Of a stretch of DNA of 64,000 bases, positions 22,160 through 33,589 are shown piece by piece; the first letter of the stretch is position 1, and each line of letters begins with the position of its first letter. This DNA comes from Aradus depressus. Its lineage: Eukaryota; Arthropoda; Insecta; Hemiptera; Aradidae. A program made the translations under genes and the position numbers. The stretch is taken from assembly GCA_963662175.1 (NCBI GenBank), contig OY759221.1, forward strand, positions 32,176,045 to 32,240,044, read 5' to 3'. The notes beneath the pieces are model-generated. The model saw only the letters and a program-made list of their open reading frames with translations, searched no databases and was not told the origin of the DNA.

Positions 22160-22735
22160 AAAAACAAGTTGTCGATAAATCACCAGCAATGTACTTACCC
22201 AGAACGAATTAATCAATAAATGTTTCGCGTCGAAAACCAGTCGACCGTTTGCACTAATATTCAATAGTTGACATACATAGGTTCTTTTAAATCCTCATAC
22301 TAAATATAATAAGAAATGTGTCGATAAATTCATTACATCAGCAGTTATAAGGGTTTTTGAATTGAGACTCTCCCCTGAACCACCCTTTCCCTTAGGCCGA
22401 TATCGCTGAAATTTGAAGGGTAATGTTCCTTCATTGGGTTTAACTTCAAATATGAAATTTCGTGTCGATAAATTCATTAAAATCGGCAGTTTTTGAGTTG
22501 TGTCCCCACTCTGCTTCACCCTTCCTTTCTGCCAATTGCGCTTGAAATTATGAAGAGTCGTCCTTATGAGGTTTTTGAATTCAAAAATGAAATTTTGTGT
22601 CGATGCATTCATTATTAGAGTTTTCGAGTTAAACCCCTCTTCCCTTTGGTCGATTTGGCTAAAAATCATTAGGTGTCATCATTAAAGGATTCTGGATTCA
22701 TACATAAAATTTCGTGTCGATTCATACTTAAATTA
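22160..22735 (-). repeat. Family E dispersed repeat with three internal subunits
   Basis: The block 'AAATTTCGTGTCGATAAATTC ... GGCAGTT ... CCCCT ... GAAAAT ... AGGTGT' recurs about three times (near 22312, 22450 and 22590), so the repeat is internally tandem with strongly diverged units. Smaller pieces follow at 23205-23330. Confidence 0.65.
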
Positions 22736-22786
22736 TTTAAGTACTCTTTCAAATAAAAAGTGGGACGGAGAAAATGTTTATGTTTA

Positions 22787-23115
22787 GGTTAGGATAGGTT
22801 TTATGACTCATGCCTGGGCTTTAACTACGAGGTCATATCGCCTACTACCAGAGCGCTCTTTCGTCACTCTGGTGGCATGAGCCTGACTCTACTGTGGGAG
22901 TCCTAAGTTTTGCCTACCATAAATTTTTATTCCCCTAGGGTCTTTAACGAGTACCTGACATCGGAACCATCGCTTAAAGTCCCATCCGAAGGACGGCGTG
23001 CTTAAGTTTATTTTACCTCCCAGATAAAATAAACTAAGGGCCTCGGTCGGGTTACGAACCCACGGTCTTGAGCTCAGAAGTCAAGCACGCATACCACTGA
23101 GCTACCGGCGCCCTC
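22787..23115 (-). mobile_element. tRNA-derived SINE, full length with 12-bp target duplication
   Basis: Reads on the minus strand from GAGGGCGCCGGTAGCTCAG (A box) and GGGTTCGTAACCC (B box, one mutation) to CATGAGTCATAAAACC, then a tail CTATCCTAACC. Perfect duplication TGTTTATGTTTA at 22775-22786 and 23116-23127. This copy best defines the family's limits (~329 bp). Confidence 0.92.
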
Positions 23116-23458
23116 TGTTTATGTTTATATAATTAATTTAAAACACCTAATTAATTAGCATTATAACTAAATATAATTAATGAACTATGTTTTCGCTCTC
23201 CTTCCAAAACTAATCAATTTGGTTAAAAATCTATGATCTATGATGATCTATAGATACACCCTTCCGTTCGGCCGATTTCCCTGAAAATTAAAAGGTTTGT
23301 TACATTATTTGATACAGAGGTTTCATTTTTATTTTTTTGGCAGGGTTCCTCCACAGATATAAGTTTTGTCGAATCTACATTATTTATCTTGTTATTTTTT
23401 TTTATGTCTTATCATTCTTTATTTTTTATTTATTCTACATTATTTCGCACATTGTGAC

Positions 23459-23530
23459 CTGATGAAGGGACGTAAGAACGTCCCGAAATATCATTGTGAA
23501 AATAACACTTCTGGAAGAATCATAAATTAA
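23459..23530 (+). repeat. Hammerhead-like motif, family 5
   Basis: CTGATGA then A, a perfect stem GGGACGT/ACGTCCC with a short loop, and GAAA (23459-23488), followed by AACACTTCTGGAAGAA. Relatives at 57793-57840 (plus; core degraded to CAGAAGA) and about 36036-36100 (minus; degraded). Confidence 0.6.
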
Positions 23531-24317
23531 ATTTTAAACTTTACCTGTTCACTCGTGTTATTTAGTTATAATTGTTTGTGAGTAGAAATATTATTTTAGT
23601 TCGTTTTGATATAAATATTTAAAGGTTATTTTGTTGTTTAATAACATTTAGTTTTATTGTACTATATTTACTCAATTCTAACCATTTTTATTATTATTTT
23701 TTTTTTTTGGCTTTATGTACGATGCATATTAGCCATGTCACTGTGTTATCTAGTTATTTACGACATCCATGGCCCCGAAAGTGAGTTTTATCTAAGAAAT
23801 AAAACTCATTCTAGCAATAAACTCACTAATAATTATGTAAGAGTATGTGAATACTCTACCGAATGTTTGGTAGAAATTCTACAAGTTTCTTTTTAGCAAT
23901 CTCTCAATTCTGTATTCGTTTTACTCCTTTTTCTGTTACCCCATTTATTTGTACCCCATCGATTGACAGGAGTACCTACATATTATCTTTCAACTTAGTG
24001 AGTTGAAACTCACGTTACTCGCTAATAGGGTTTCGTGTACGGTCTTCCTCCTAAGGATCCCTCAAGTCGACTTCACTTTGATAATGTAAGACTACACCTG
24101 AGTCTAAGACAAGAGATGGGTGTCCATCTTGAGAGGATCCCCCCACTTCTAGAGGCAAGAGATCCCACCAAATCGATCTTCGGACATGACGTCACAGGTT
24201 TTTTGGCGCCAACCTGACCCACTCCATCCCTACTCCCGCCGGCGGGAAGTCACCTTGTAATGGAGGTAGCGCCAAAGAGGTAATACTACCAGACTGGACT
24301 CAACCAGGCCGCTAAAA

Positions 24318-24790
24318 CATTTTTTACTTCCCCAGCTGTATAGGAGAAGTTATGTAATCGATCAAAAATTGATGCGATTTTCAACGGAATTTCATATTTT
24401 CCGATCTTTGGATTCCAAATTTTTCAGCCAAATAGATAGGGAAGGATTAGGAGCGAAGCTCAACATAAAAACTCTAATAACTGCCGATAGAAGGAATGTA
24501 TCAACACGAAATTTTATATGTGTGACCAAAACCCCATACGGACAACATTAATCGATTTTCAGTCAAATCGGCCAAAGGAGAGAGGCTTAACTCAATAACT
24601 TCTAATAATTGCCGTTGTAATGAATGTATCGATACAAAATTTCATATGTGAATTCAAAATACTATAAGGATGATAGTTAATTATTTTCAGCGCATTCGGA
24701 AGGGGGGTTAAATTAATTGATAAATTCGTTCTGGGGAAAGTACATTGCCGGTGATTCATCAATGACTTTTTTATTTTAGGTTATGAACTT
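24318..24790 (+). repeat. Family E dispersed repeat, start-containing copy
   Basis: Begins TTTTTACTTCCCCAGC, then GGAGAAGTTATGTAATCGAT, CGGAATTTCATATTTTCCG, two subunits with TAACTGCCG ... GAATGTATCGA, and ends near GGGGAAAGTACATTGCCGG then TGATTCATCAATGAC. This copy shows the order of parts best. No open frame. Confidence 0.65.
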
Positions 24791-25124
24791 TAGAGAACAA
24801 TTCTTATGATTCATGTTTTCACAATTTAAATTATAGATAAATAATACATTTTCAATACTTTCCGCAAGGGAAATAAATTTATTAATGACAAAATTCGAAG
24901 TTGCGAAGTTGCTTATTTTATTCTCCTGCTACGAATGTAATCGTCAGAAAAATCCGCAAATTCTAAACCCCATTGACACCTATTAATTGTATGCAAAATT
25001 GGCCGAAGGTACTAAACACTAACATAAGTATGAGAATTCACTTCATTTTAAAATATTTTAGGACATCAGGATCAAAATGAGTACATTTCTAGAAAATATC
25101 TCGACTTGTTTTAGTTATTGTGAT

Positions 25125-25452
25125 ATTAGAATGAATGGTTTTGCATGTAGAGAGAGTGAGTGAACCTAGCTATCCCCACGCCTTAGAGCTCTGCCAGTTG
25201 TATTTTAACCGCTGTGCTGTGTGAGTGGGTTAAGTTAATTTTATAATTTTTATCTTCTTACTCTGTACTGTGATGCTTTAAGAGTTATTTGTACTTTTCA
25301 GTATTTGTATATTTTGTTATTCTATGATAGATGAACCACTGATGATGACGCTGTTGCATCGAAAACCGGTTCTGGTCTAAAATAAAACAGTGGGAAGACA
25401 ACATCTTTTATTTCTATGAGAAATCTTGTCCCAAATTTTACTATCACATATG
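25125..25452 (+). mobile_element. Hammerhead-like element, family 1, single arm
   Basis: Matches one arm of 6398-7362: AATGAATGGTTTTGCATG, GAGTGAGTGAACCT, then the core CTGATGATGACGC...GAAAA at 25339-25364, AATAAAACAGTGGGAAGAC and the tail ending CTATCACATATG. Downstream of the core, CTGGTC fits a hammerhead NUH site (GUC). No inverted partner, so it is a truncated or monomeric copy. A piece of the family's central loop lies at 25886-26040. Confidence 0.7.
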
Positions 25453-25885
25453 AACATTATTAAAACACATAAGTTATTTTTATAAGACATTATTAAAACG
25501 CTCTAATATAACACGTCATCGTTATAAGACACTGTAATATAAGAATGGGGAAAAGGCCCAGTGTTTGGCAGCCTGCTTTAAACGAACAGCTCTTGTCAAT
25601 TAGTATCTGCTGAGTATTGCATTTCCCGTTGTTGTTTATCTCTTGCCAGGGTTTGTTACTTACCTCTATTGAAGGCTAGCTGCAAGCCTCGCTCCGCATC
25701 ATCGTCTATAAGTGGTTCCTGTCCATATGGCCTAAGACCTTGTCTCAAGGGCTCCTTCCTCTCAATGTTCCATATCTTATAAACATTCATTCACTCAATG
25801 CATGTATCCATTATCTTAGATATGTTCTAAAGCTTTTTCAAAATGTCATCCCTCATAACTTCAAAAGTTAAATTAATAAAGCACA

Positions 25886-26040
25886 AATAGAGGTTAAGAA
25901 CTCCCTTCTGCCTGACCTACCTAGTGTGAGATTAGGTTCCATACTAAGGCAAGTAGCCATCCTATGGCACATATATTGTAAATATTTACTTGGCTGGTCG
26001 TTATATAGATATTTATTATATGATTTTTTTTTTGAACTTG
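25886..26040 (+). repeat. Family 1 central-region fragment
   Basis: Shares AATAGAGGTTAAGAACTCCC and GCAAGTAGCCATCCTATG-like words with the loop of 6398-7362 (6764-6850). Confidence 0.55.
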
Positions 26041-26589
26041 TATATAATAGTACATAACTCATTTGGCTGTTTGTTGAGTATTAATACTACTGCAGAGCCA
26101 TTTATATTATTATTATTATTGTAGATATTAATTTTAATAATAATAATAAACTTTATTCCATTTGAAATAAAATACATTTCATTGGAAGGAATTCAGCCAG
26201 CCTTCTTAAATAAAATTGAAAAATATAAAAAAGAATATAAATAAAGTGTATCAGCTGCAGTGTAAAAAAAGAAATGAAAATTGACATGGTAAAGTATTGA
26301 GATGAAATAATTATATTAAAAAAATGAAATGGATAAATATGGAATTAAAAAATTGCTTCCTCTTGAATTTTGAAATAAGGCAATCAATAATAATATTAAA
26401 CACTATAATACAATTAATCCTGAGATTAGAAAAAACTAAAAAACACGTTCACAGAAAAATTGAAAAACAAAGAATGAAACTTCCAGTAAACAGTGCCCAA
26501 TATTAAACTAATTTCACCGATTTTGACAAGCAAATAAAGCCATTGACTATTGGATATTAACACTTTATCACAAGTTACAACACTGTTCT
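26041..26589. other. Unassigned AT-rich stretch
   Basis: TTA/AAT microsatellites around 26107-26150; no domain in short frames. Confidence 0.3.
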
Positions 26590-26840
26590 TCAGAAACACA
26601 GCCAGGCCCCGCTCACTCTCCCAACACTGAGTGTTTTCACCGCTTTGGTCGAGTATACTTCATATTGGTCCAGGAAAGAAGGGGGATTCCAGTTGTAGCT
26701 GTGAAGCCATGTTTTAGAGAGACAGATCAGGTCCAGATTGACCAATATTTCTTTCCGTGGGTAGAATCGCTGTTGAACAGAGTATTGAAGCCGTTTACAT
26801 TCCAGAAACCGATTTTGACCGAGGGTGACTTTGGTCCTTT
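26590..26840 (-). pseudogene. LINE endonuclease N-terminal fragment
   Basis: Minus-strand translation starts KIGFWNVNGFNTLF, the first strand of an APE-type endonuclease. After a frame change it gives LDLICLSKTWLHSYNWNPPS and YEVYSTKAVK ... GRVSGAW, matching the (S/T)ETW and GRxSGG positions of LINE endonucleases. The rest is missing. It differs from the I-type LINE at 16867. Confidence 0.7.
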
Positions 26841-27050
26841 ACTTTTGGATTTACCAGAGGGGACCGCGGCATTAAAAACCTCTCTACGTTCCCGGCTTTA
26901 ATTTTCTCTTCCGTGAGACAGATGGATCTGAGATAGACTGGTCAGTATCAATATTGTCATTGTCTGTTTCATAATCCGTGGGTACGCCAGTTGAGTCGTA
27001 CGCTCTTTCTTCTGTCCTAAATATTTATTTTAGTCATTGTCTATATTATT

Positions 27051-27350
27051 TTCGAATGAATGTTTTTTGTATGTAGATAATGTGAGTGAACTTTCCTATA
27101 CCCACCACTTTGAGCTATGCCAGTATTTCTTTAGCCTCTATACTGTACGGGTGGGATAAGCTAATTTTTTATTTTATTATTTTTATTTTGTTACTCTGCA
27201 CTGCTCCAAGATTTTGCTAGTTACCTTTCATTATTTATATTTTATATGTATTCATTCATAGATGTGCCACTGATGATGCTGTTATGTTGGAAACTGGTAC
27301 TGGTCGCAAATAAAACGTTGGGAAGACAACGTCTTTTATTTATATATATT
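27051..27350 (+). mobile_element. Hammerhead-like element, family 1, diverged single arm
   Basis: GAATGAATGTTTTTTGTATG ... GAGCTATGCCAG ... core CTGATGATG...GGAAAC at 27270-27293, then CTGGTC and AATAAAACGTTGGGAAGAC. Here the sequence after the core (GAAAC, short loop, GTC) fits a hammerhead short stem III and cleavage triplet. Confidence 0.65.
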
Positions 27351-27984
27351 TTTATTTATATGAGAAAGCATAAAAGTGAGTAATTTTGAAACCGGAAGTT
27401 TTGCTTGAAAATTGCTGGCCCAAAAGAGAATCACACTATAGTATTGCAGGATGGATAGAAATTGAGCAACGTAGTACCTGCATTAATTAATTAATATATC
27501 ACTAAAAGACAATTATATATTGGGCCCTGAAATAATGCTCTTCTCTTCATAGTATAACAATGACTTCTCATATAGTGTCCTATAACAATAACATCTCAGT
27601 GTTTTCAGTGTCTTATTGTCACGGATCCTAAGACTTCCGTGAACACGGCTCCTGTTCCCCCTCTCACTTGAGAGGACAGAGAGAGGGTATAGGCGGTCAT
27701 ATCTGGTGGGGGGTCTCATGCTGGACGGACGTTGGAAGGCGGCTCGTGCCAAACCATCTAAGTATCCATAGTAATAATTATTTCCTGGGGGCAATTGTTT
27801 ATATGTATCTTGTACTAAAATATAATTCATTATTTGTCAATCTGGTTGTTGGTTTCTTCCCTTTCTTGTTTCCTGCCCTGATTCCACTCCAAGGGCAAAA
27901 CCTTGAGAAGGGCAGGGTGACATTATAACAATTTCTCACATAGTCTCTATAACAATGGGTATTCCACATAGATTCTTCAAAGGA
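27351..27984. other. Unassigned stretch with one minus-strand frame
   Basis: A 105-residue minus-strand frame (27513-27830) with RPPTRYDRLYPLSVL and RVHGSLRIRDNKTLKTL may be decayed LINE or other coding debris, but I recognise no domain. Confidence 0.25.
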
Positions 27985-28110
27985 GGAAGCTGGTTATGAG
28001 GAGGGTTCAACACAAAAATTCTAATAACTGCCGTTGTAATGAATCTATTGACACGTAATTTTATATTTATTTTGGAAACATCATAAGAAGAGCATCTTTT
28101 AGTTTTTAGT

Positions 28111-28143
<33 letters not shown>

Positions 28144-28545
28144 GAGAGATACCCCATAAATGCCATGTAATGAATGTAGGTATCAATAAGAAATTTTACA
28201 TTTAATTTCAAAAACTCAAAAGGGCAGCATCTATTAATATTCAGCATGTATTCCGTGAAATTGGTTGAGGGAAAGAGGGGTAACAGAGGAGGGGGAAGTC
28301 GATTCAAAAACCCTAATAACTGCCGTTGTAATGAATGTATCGTCATGAAATTTTATACTTACATTCAAAACGTCTTAAGGACAGCACCTTTTAATTTTTC
28401 GTAAAATCCGCCAAAGGGAAGAAGGGGATAAGAGGTGAAGGGGGGGAGGGGTTACACAAATCCCCGATCGTTGAAACGACAGGAAACGTTATATGTGGAT
28501 CCAGAAAAACCCAAATAAAACGTCACCTGTCGATTTTGAACAGCT
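27985..28545 (+). repeat. Family E dispersed repeat, at least three subunits
   Basis: TAACTGCCGTTGTAATGAAT and relatives recur near 28025, 28150 and 28318, each followed by an AAAATTTTATA block and a GCATCTTTTAGTTTTTAGTG-like block. It includes a 27-bp G run (28118-28144). Confidence 0.65.
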
Positions 28546-29089
28546 TAAAAACCATATTCTCTGTTGATAAGTCCCTAATCCAAACACATATAGGGAGCCA
28601 TAGAAAATTTTGAATAGTCTTGAATACTTACATAAAAAAAAATGTTATCGAATGAGAAGTGGTAAAGAATGGGAAAAGAAGCAGGAGTAGTAAACTTGTT
28701 GAATGATAAAGAGAGGGGAGGATAGAGACGAAGGTGACGAAAAGAGCGGGAGCGGGAGTTGGTTGTTATGGAAACAGGCGGAAGCGGGTTATGTGTACAC
28801 TGGTCCACATTGGAAGGATTGAGATAGGTTGAGGACCGTATCCTGCTTCCTGTTTGACGATTAACAACTTCTAAGTTGATAAACGCAACTTATTTTTGAA
28901 ACATAATGAATAAATAATAAATAAAACAAACTTAATTTTGAAATATTGTTTATTCCAGAAAAAAATTGTATTACTTTCGATTTCGTCATTAGAAAATTCG
29001 AAATAATTTTGTAAATATTAAATTATTTTACAGCTGATTTATTAGTTAAAAAATTCGTTGGTGAATCATTCGCATGGTTCTTCGTCAAT

Positions 29090-29400
29090 TAATCAATTAA
29101 CTTTTCCGTGCCCCTCCAAAACCAGTCAAACCTTTGGGCCCCACCCCCCTTTGGCTGATTCCGCTGATAATTAATAGGTGTCGTCCTTATCGGGCTTTGA
29201 ATTAACATATATTTCGTGTCAATACATTCATTACAATGGCAGTTATAAGATATTTTCTGTTAAGCCCCCCCCCCCCCCCTTGCCCGATTTGGTTGAAAAT
29301 CGATAGGTGTCATCCTTAGAGGGTCCTGGATTCACATATTAAATTTCGTGTCATTACATTCATTCTATCCACACTTATAACGTTCACAGACACACAGACA
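29090..29400 (-). repeat. Family E dispersed repeat
   Basis: Minus orientation, AATTAATCAATTAAC... start, subunits with ATTTCGTGTCAATACATTC and GGCAGTTATAAG; ends with TTCACAGACACACAGACAGG. Confidence 0.6.
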
Positions 29401-29532
29401 GGCAGACATTTTTCTTTCCTTTTTTGGAAGTCAATAATTCAGAACGAATTTTCACAATACTTGCTTATTATATGCCCGGGCATGAGTCATAATAACTAAC
29501 TATACCCAAATGTCACCAAGGTGAAGTGACTC

Positions 29533-30483
29533 TTCTTCTTCTTCTTCCTGTGGCGCTACGGTCCTGAAAGAACCCGGGCCCCCGTCACAATCCTCCTCCA
29601 TTCGTCTCGATCCAAAGCCTTCTCCCTCCATCCTCTGATGCCCAACACTCGGAGGTCCGCCTCGACGTCGTCCAGCCACCGGAGTCTGGGTCTTCCTCTT
29701 CTCCTGGCACCGCCTGGCCTACCGTAGAGGGCTTGTTTAGGGAGTCTTCCTCCTTCCATTCTCTCTACGTGGCCCAACCAACGTAATCTCGCCTGCTTGA
29801 TCACGGATACCAGGTCGGGTTCCCCGTAGAGGTCTCTCAACTCTCTGTTCTTCCGGATACGCCATCTGCCGTTCTCGGAAACAGGTCCATAAATCTTTCT
29901 GAGTACTTTGCGTTCCCACAGTAGCAGAGTCTCTTCATTTTCTTTTGTCAACGCCCAAGTTTCACCAGTGTAAGTTACAATTGGACGGACAATGGTTTTA
30001 TAGACTATTAGCTTGGCCCTCCACGTTAATGTGCGGAATTTGAGTATTCTTTGGACCGCAAATAGACATCTATTCCCTGCAGCAATGCGTGCTCTTATTT
30101 CGTGGCTAACGTTATTATCTTCTGTGATCAGAGCCCCGAGATATTTGGATTCCTTGACTACTGGAAATTGGTGCTCATTGATAGAAATCACCTCAGGAGC
30201 GTCTTGCAGAGGGTTCCGTGAGGTCTTCATGTACACGGTCTTATTTACATTCAAATGAAGACCACGTTTCTCTGCTTCTCCTCCGAATTCCTGTAGAGCC
30301 CCGGCCAATGCTGCTATTGTGCGTGCTGTGACCACCATGTCATCAGCATACCCCATATGCTGCGTCAGGCGGTTATAAATAGTTCCTCCCGGATTTGTCC
30401 GGATGGCCCTAACAGCTCTTTCTTGAGTCAGGTTGAACAGAACAGGTGAGATTGGGTCTCCCTCTCTCAGTCCATTGCTCATT
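29533..30483 (-). mobile_element. 5'-truncated RTE-like LINE with (GAA)n tail
   Basis: Bounded by a perfect 13-bp target duplication GGTGAAGTGACTC (29520-29532 and 30484-30496). On the minus strand it ends in a (GAAGAA)n tail, as in RTE-type and related LINEs that lack poly(A). The 5' truncation falls inside the RT domain. A SINE tail stub (29473-29505) sits just outside. Confidence 0.88.
29556..30482 (-). CDS. Non-LTR reverse transcriptase, C-terminal 308 residues
   Basis: Begins inside RT motif 4 (SNGLREGDPISPVLFNL, residues 2-18) and contains the catalytic box MGYADDMVV (~43-51), then KYLGALITEDNNVSHEIRAR (~113-132). The carboxyl half has IVRPIVTYTGETWALTK, LRWLGHVERMEGG and RRRGRPRLRWLDDVEADLR, a pattern common in RTE-like and related insect LINE proteins. 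The frame is uninterrupted to the stop, which indicates a young copy. The endonuclease and first RT motifs are missing because of 5' truncation at insertion, so it cannot move by itself. The apparent start codon is an accident of truncation. Confidence 0.85.
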   Translation of the reverse strand: MSNGLREGDPISPVLFNLTQERAVRAIRTNPGGTIYNRLTQHMGYADDMVVTARTIAALAGALQEFGGEAEKRGLHLNVNKTVYMKTSRNPLQDAPEVISINEHQFPVVKESKYLGALITEDNNVSHEIRARIAAGNRCLFAVQRILKFRTLTWRAKLIVYKTIVRPIVTYTGETWALTKENEETLLLWERKVLRKIYGPVSENGRWRIRKNRELRDLYGEPDLVSVIKQARLRWLGHVERMEGGRLPKQALYGRPGGARRRGRPRLRWLDDVEADLRVLGIRGWREKALDRDEWRRIVTGARVLSGP

Positions 30484-30799
30484 GGTGAAGTGACTCATAT
30501 GATGTAAATACTAAAAACGGTTTCTAAAAATGACGTCTGACGGAGATTCGACGTAACCTGGTTATCAGAGAGACATCAAAACTCAACAACTTATTTAGTT
30601 AGTCGTATCTCATTATATAAGAAATAGACCGAATTAATATGAAGATGATTGATATAATGTAAAGTGTAAAGTGATTATTTACAATTTATAAGTTGTGAAA
30701 TGCGGACATATTGTGAAAACTTGTAATACAAAAAACAAACTCAGTTTTTGAAACAATGTCAATCCCACAAAGAAAAAAGTGAATAATCGGTATGTAATT

Positions 30800-32036
30800 C
30801 TTAGTGCGAATTAATCAATTAACGTTTCGCTCCCCCTCAAAAACCTGAAACCGTTTGCGCTAATATTCAATATTTGACTTACATAGGGGGTCCTAATTCT
30901 GTCATAGTAAACTTTGTGTCAATAAATTCATTACATCGGCAGTTATTAGGGTTTTTGAATTGAGCCCCCTTCCCATAGGCCGATATCGCTGAGAATCGAT
31001 AGGTGTGGTTCATATGAGGGTCAGGTCACCCATATAAAATTTCGTGTCGATACATTCATTTTAATTGGCAGTCTCGAGTTTTTTATTTAAGCTTCCCATT
31101 GCCCTCCAGTGTACCTTAACAAAAATCCCATCCCTTTAAAAAACGAAGTCCGCTATCTAGGCCTCATATTCGACAAACGACTAACTTGGAATCCTCACAC
31201 GAGACTGAAAAGACAAGAAATGAAAAGACGTTATAAACTTTGACAACAAAACGACTTATATACAACTCAATACTCAAACCTATGTGGACTTACGGACTTG
31301 AACTGTGGGGTTCTGTCAAGGCTTCCAATCTCCAGCGCATCCAATCCCTTCAATCCAAAATCCTTCGTACAATAGCCAATGCTCCTTACTACGTCTCCAA
31401 CAAAACTCTTCACACTGACCTTAACGTACCTTTCATTACTGAAGTCGCTAAATCCAAATATAAAAAATTATTTTCCCTTCTTAGTTCCCACAATAATCCT
31501 CTAGTCCGTGCCCTCCATTCTGCCATACTTCCCCAACGACGGCTTAAGCGTCAATGGCCTAGAGACCTCCTGATCAGAAGCAGGGACAGTGACTAGCTAA
31601 AAACGAGAGAAAAACAGTGACTAGGGAGTGTCACCACTGGGTGATTTCTCCCCTCATGACATTTTCACATTGCCATTACCTCTTTATTAGCACATTTGCT
31701 TGTTGTATTTATGTGTATACAGTTGTAAATAGCTATTTGTAAATAAAAAAACAAAAGAAAAAACTTCCCATTGATCCCCTCTTTTCTTTGGTCGATTTGG
31801 CTGAAAATGAATATATGTCGTCGCTAGAGGGTTTTTCGTTCACATATACAATTTCGTGTCGTTATACTTATTATAACAGGAGTTATCGTGTTTACAACAT
31901 CCAGACTTTTTTTTTCACATTTCGAATCTGGAGGTCGAAAAACATGAAATTCCATTGAAAACTCTGGATCGAATTTTTGAATGATTACACAAATTTGTAT
32001 AACTTCCCCTATACTTCTTAAAGCTGGGGAAGTAAA
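30800..32036 (-). repeat. Family E dispersed repeat, split by a LINE
   Basis: Pieces 30800-31101 and 31764-32036 belong to one minus-orientation copy. The right end shows the family terminus complement GCTGGGGAAGTAAAAA at 32020-32036. The LINE at 31102-31763 separates them and duplicated CTTCCCATTG. Confidence 0.75.
31102..31763 (+). mobile_element. 5'-truncated 'LINE B' copy with 10-bp target duplication
   Basis: Target duplication CTTCCCATTG at 31092-31101 and 31764-31773. Encodes NEVRYLGLIFDKRLTWNPHT, then after a deletion/frameshift KRLIYNSILKPMWTYGLELW, SKILRTIANAPYYVSNKTLH and RRLKRQWPRDLL (31240-31596). The 3' UTR has GACTAGGGAGTGTCACCACT and ends TGTAAATAAAAAAACAAAAG. It lies inside a family E repeat. 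Confidence 0.88.
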
Positions 32037-32055
32037 AATATACATTAACTATCGG

Positions 32056-32078
32056 TTTCGGCATTACAGCATCGTCAG
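32056..32078 (-). repeat. Hammerhead-like motif, family 6
   Basis: On the minus strand CTGACGATGCTGTAATGCCG then AAACC: the CTGANGA and GAAA boxes with a short GC-rich stem. It sits just right of the family E terminus. Confidence 0.45.
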
Positions 32079-32309
32079 GTTTAGTTATAAACGAAGGCGT
32101 TTGCTCAGTGCGAACTGTTCTTATTTATACTTATAACTATCTGGTAGGGAAGGGGTTAGGGACGTGGACCGACTGGGTATTAAGCCGTCTGCACACTGAC
32201 CGTCACTTCCTAAATAATCGAGCGCAGACGGCGCTACTGGGTACACACTGATTGGTAATGCGTCTGTAACCAGTTCCTAGTGACTCAACAGTTCAGTCAC
32301 CAAGAGACT

Positions 32310-33050
32310 CAGTTCCTCGGTTTCTTGCAACCTGTGGACATGAATGATCAACAGGCTAATATTTTATTCGTGGTGGATGTGGAAAAGCGTCCTGTTTTAT
32401 ATCATTTTAAACTTCCCGTGTATTTGAAAAAGACGAAACTGAAAGGGCATGGAAGTTGGAAGAACAGTCAATCTGACAGGTATGCAATTTTTTATTTTTC
32501 CATTTTGCAAGGATGCAATGAAAAAGGTGTATTACTGCTAATAAATATATATTGCAACCACCGTGATCAGTACCCCTACCTCCATGACAACCCCAAGAAC
32601 TCAAATATCTCAACAGAAGAGAAACATGTCTGAGTCGTCAACATCACAACCAAAGAGGATCCGTCCCTCGACCAATGACGCTGTGGACAAAGCGTTCATT
32701 GTCACTTCGAAGCCAAAAAAAAAAAAAAGTGGTAAATTCGGCCCATTTCAACCAGGATCCGGATCTGAACTGAAGCTTTGAAAATATTCCTCCTCGGCAT
32801 GCTACCTGATTTTTTGAAAATGACTGATGAAGAGGAGCGACTTACTGAAAATACTGAACTAAGGAACCGAAGCAACCGGTCCACTTTCGCTATCCACATA
32901 CCACATCTCGAGACTGCGTCTGTTGGCTATTGTACCAACAAGACTACAGACTCCGAGATAGGATTGTTCTGGTGGAAGGCAGAAAATGAACGGTTATATT
33001 TCCATCGACATTGCTCAGCATCTTGTGATCAACCCTTTGCTTCCTGAATG
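32310..33050 (+). pseudogene. MADF-BESS domain protein remnant
   Basis: The frame from 32280 holds FVVDVEKRPVLYHFKLPVYL then KKTKLKGHGSWKN. This matches the start of a MADF DNA-binding domain (VExRPxLYD...Y...W); the second half of the domain is not clear. About 150 codons on, after frame changes at an A run (32716-32728), ALKIFLLGMLPDFLKMTDEE fits a BESS motif, the partner of MADF in Adf-1-like transcription factors. Between them lies an S/T/K-rich linker with KPKKKKS. The codon pattern looks coding, but stops and frame shifts break it. It could be an old retrocopy, or the MADF/Myb-type second protein of a Harbinger transposon. I see no TIRs near it. Confidence 0.5.
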
Positions 33051-33585
33051 TGTCATCTCCCTTATTTGAGCTAGACAACACCACAGCAGAGCCAGGGATG
33101 TTCGGTGATACCTCCATTGTGCAGTTGCTGAAGGACGGAGTTAGCTCTGCAGTAGATCCGAGAGGAATGTTGGTCTGCTGCGGTGGTCTGTTCCACACAA
33201 GTGCTGCTATATATAGGTGGATCACCCCCGGTTCACCTTTACCACCTTTCCTCCTTCCTAAAACCCCAGTCTGTCTCTATAAATACCTCCCCTCACCTTC
33301 CCAGCTTCACTTGACTTCTTACTTCAGACCAGACCCCACCCTACCAACTCAACTGGAACAACAGGCCAGAGCTCAAACAGCTTCCTCTAATATCACATAT
33401 TGGCGTCTGCACAAATACTATAACAAATATTGAGCAGGAAAAGTTTCGAACGACTGCCCAACCAATGAAAGACAACAAAAGCTATAGTTATGAGCATGAC
33501 ATTGCTCTAGACTATCCTACTGACCTCGAGAGCATTCTCAGGTTCAATAAGGAGACTGGGAACTTCATGAAGGACTTGGTTTAGG
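33051..33585 (+). other. Unidentified coding-like stretch
   Basis: Less AT-rich than its surroundings. One 127-residue frame (33050-33433) and, in another frame, a segment ending NKETGNFMKDLV before a stop near 33583. Composition suggests former coding sequence, possibly continuing the MADF-BESS remnant. No domain recognised. Confidence 0.3.
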
Positions 33586-33589
33586 CAGC

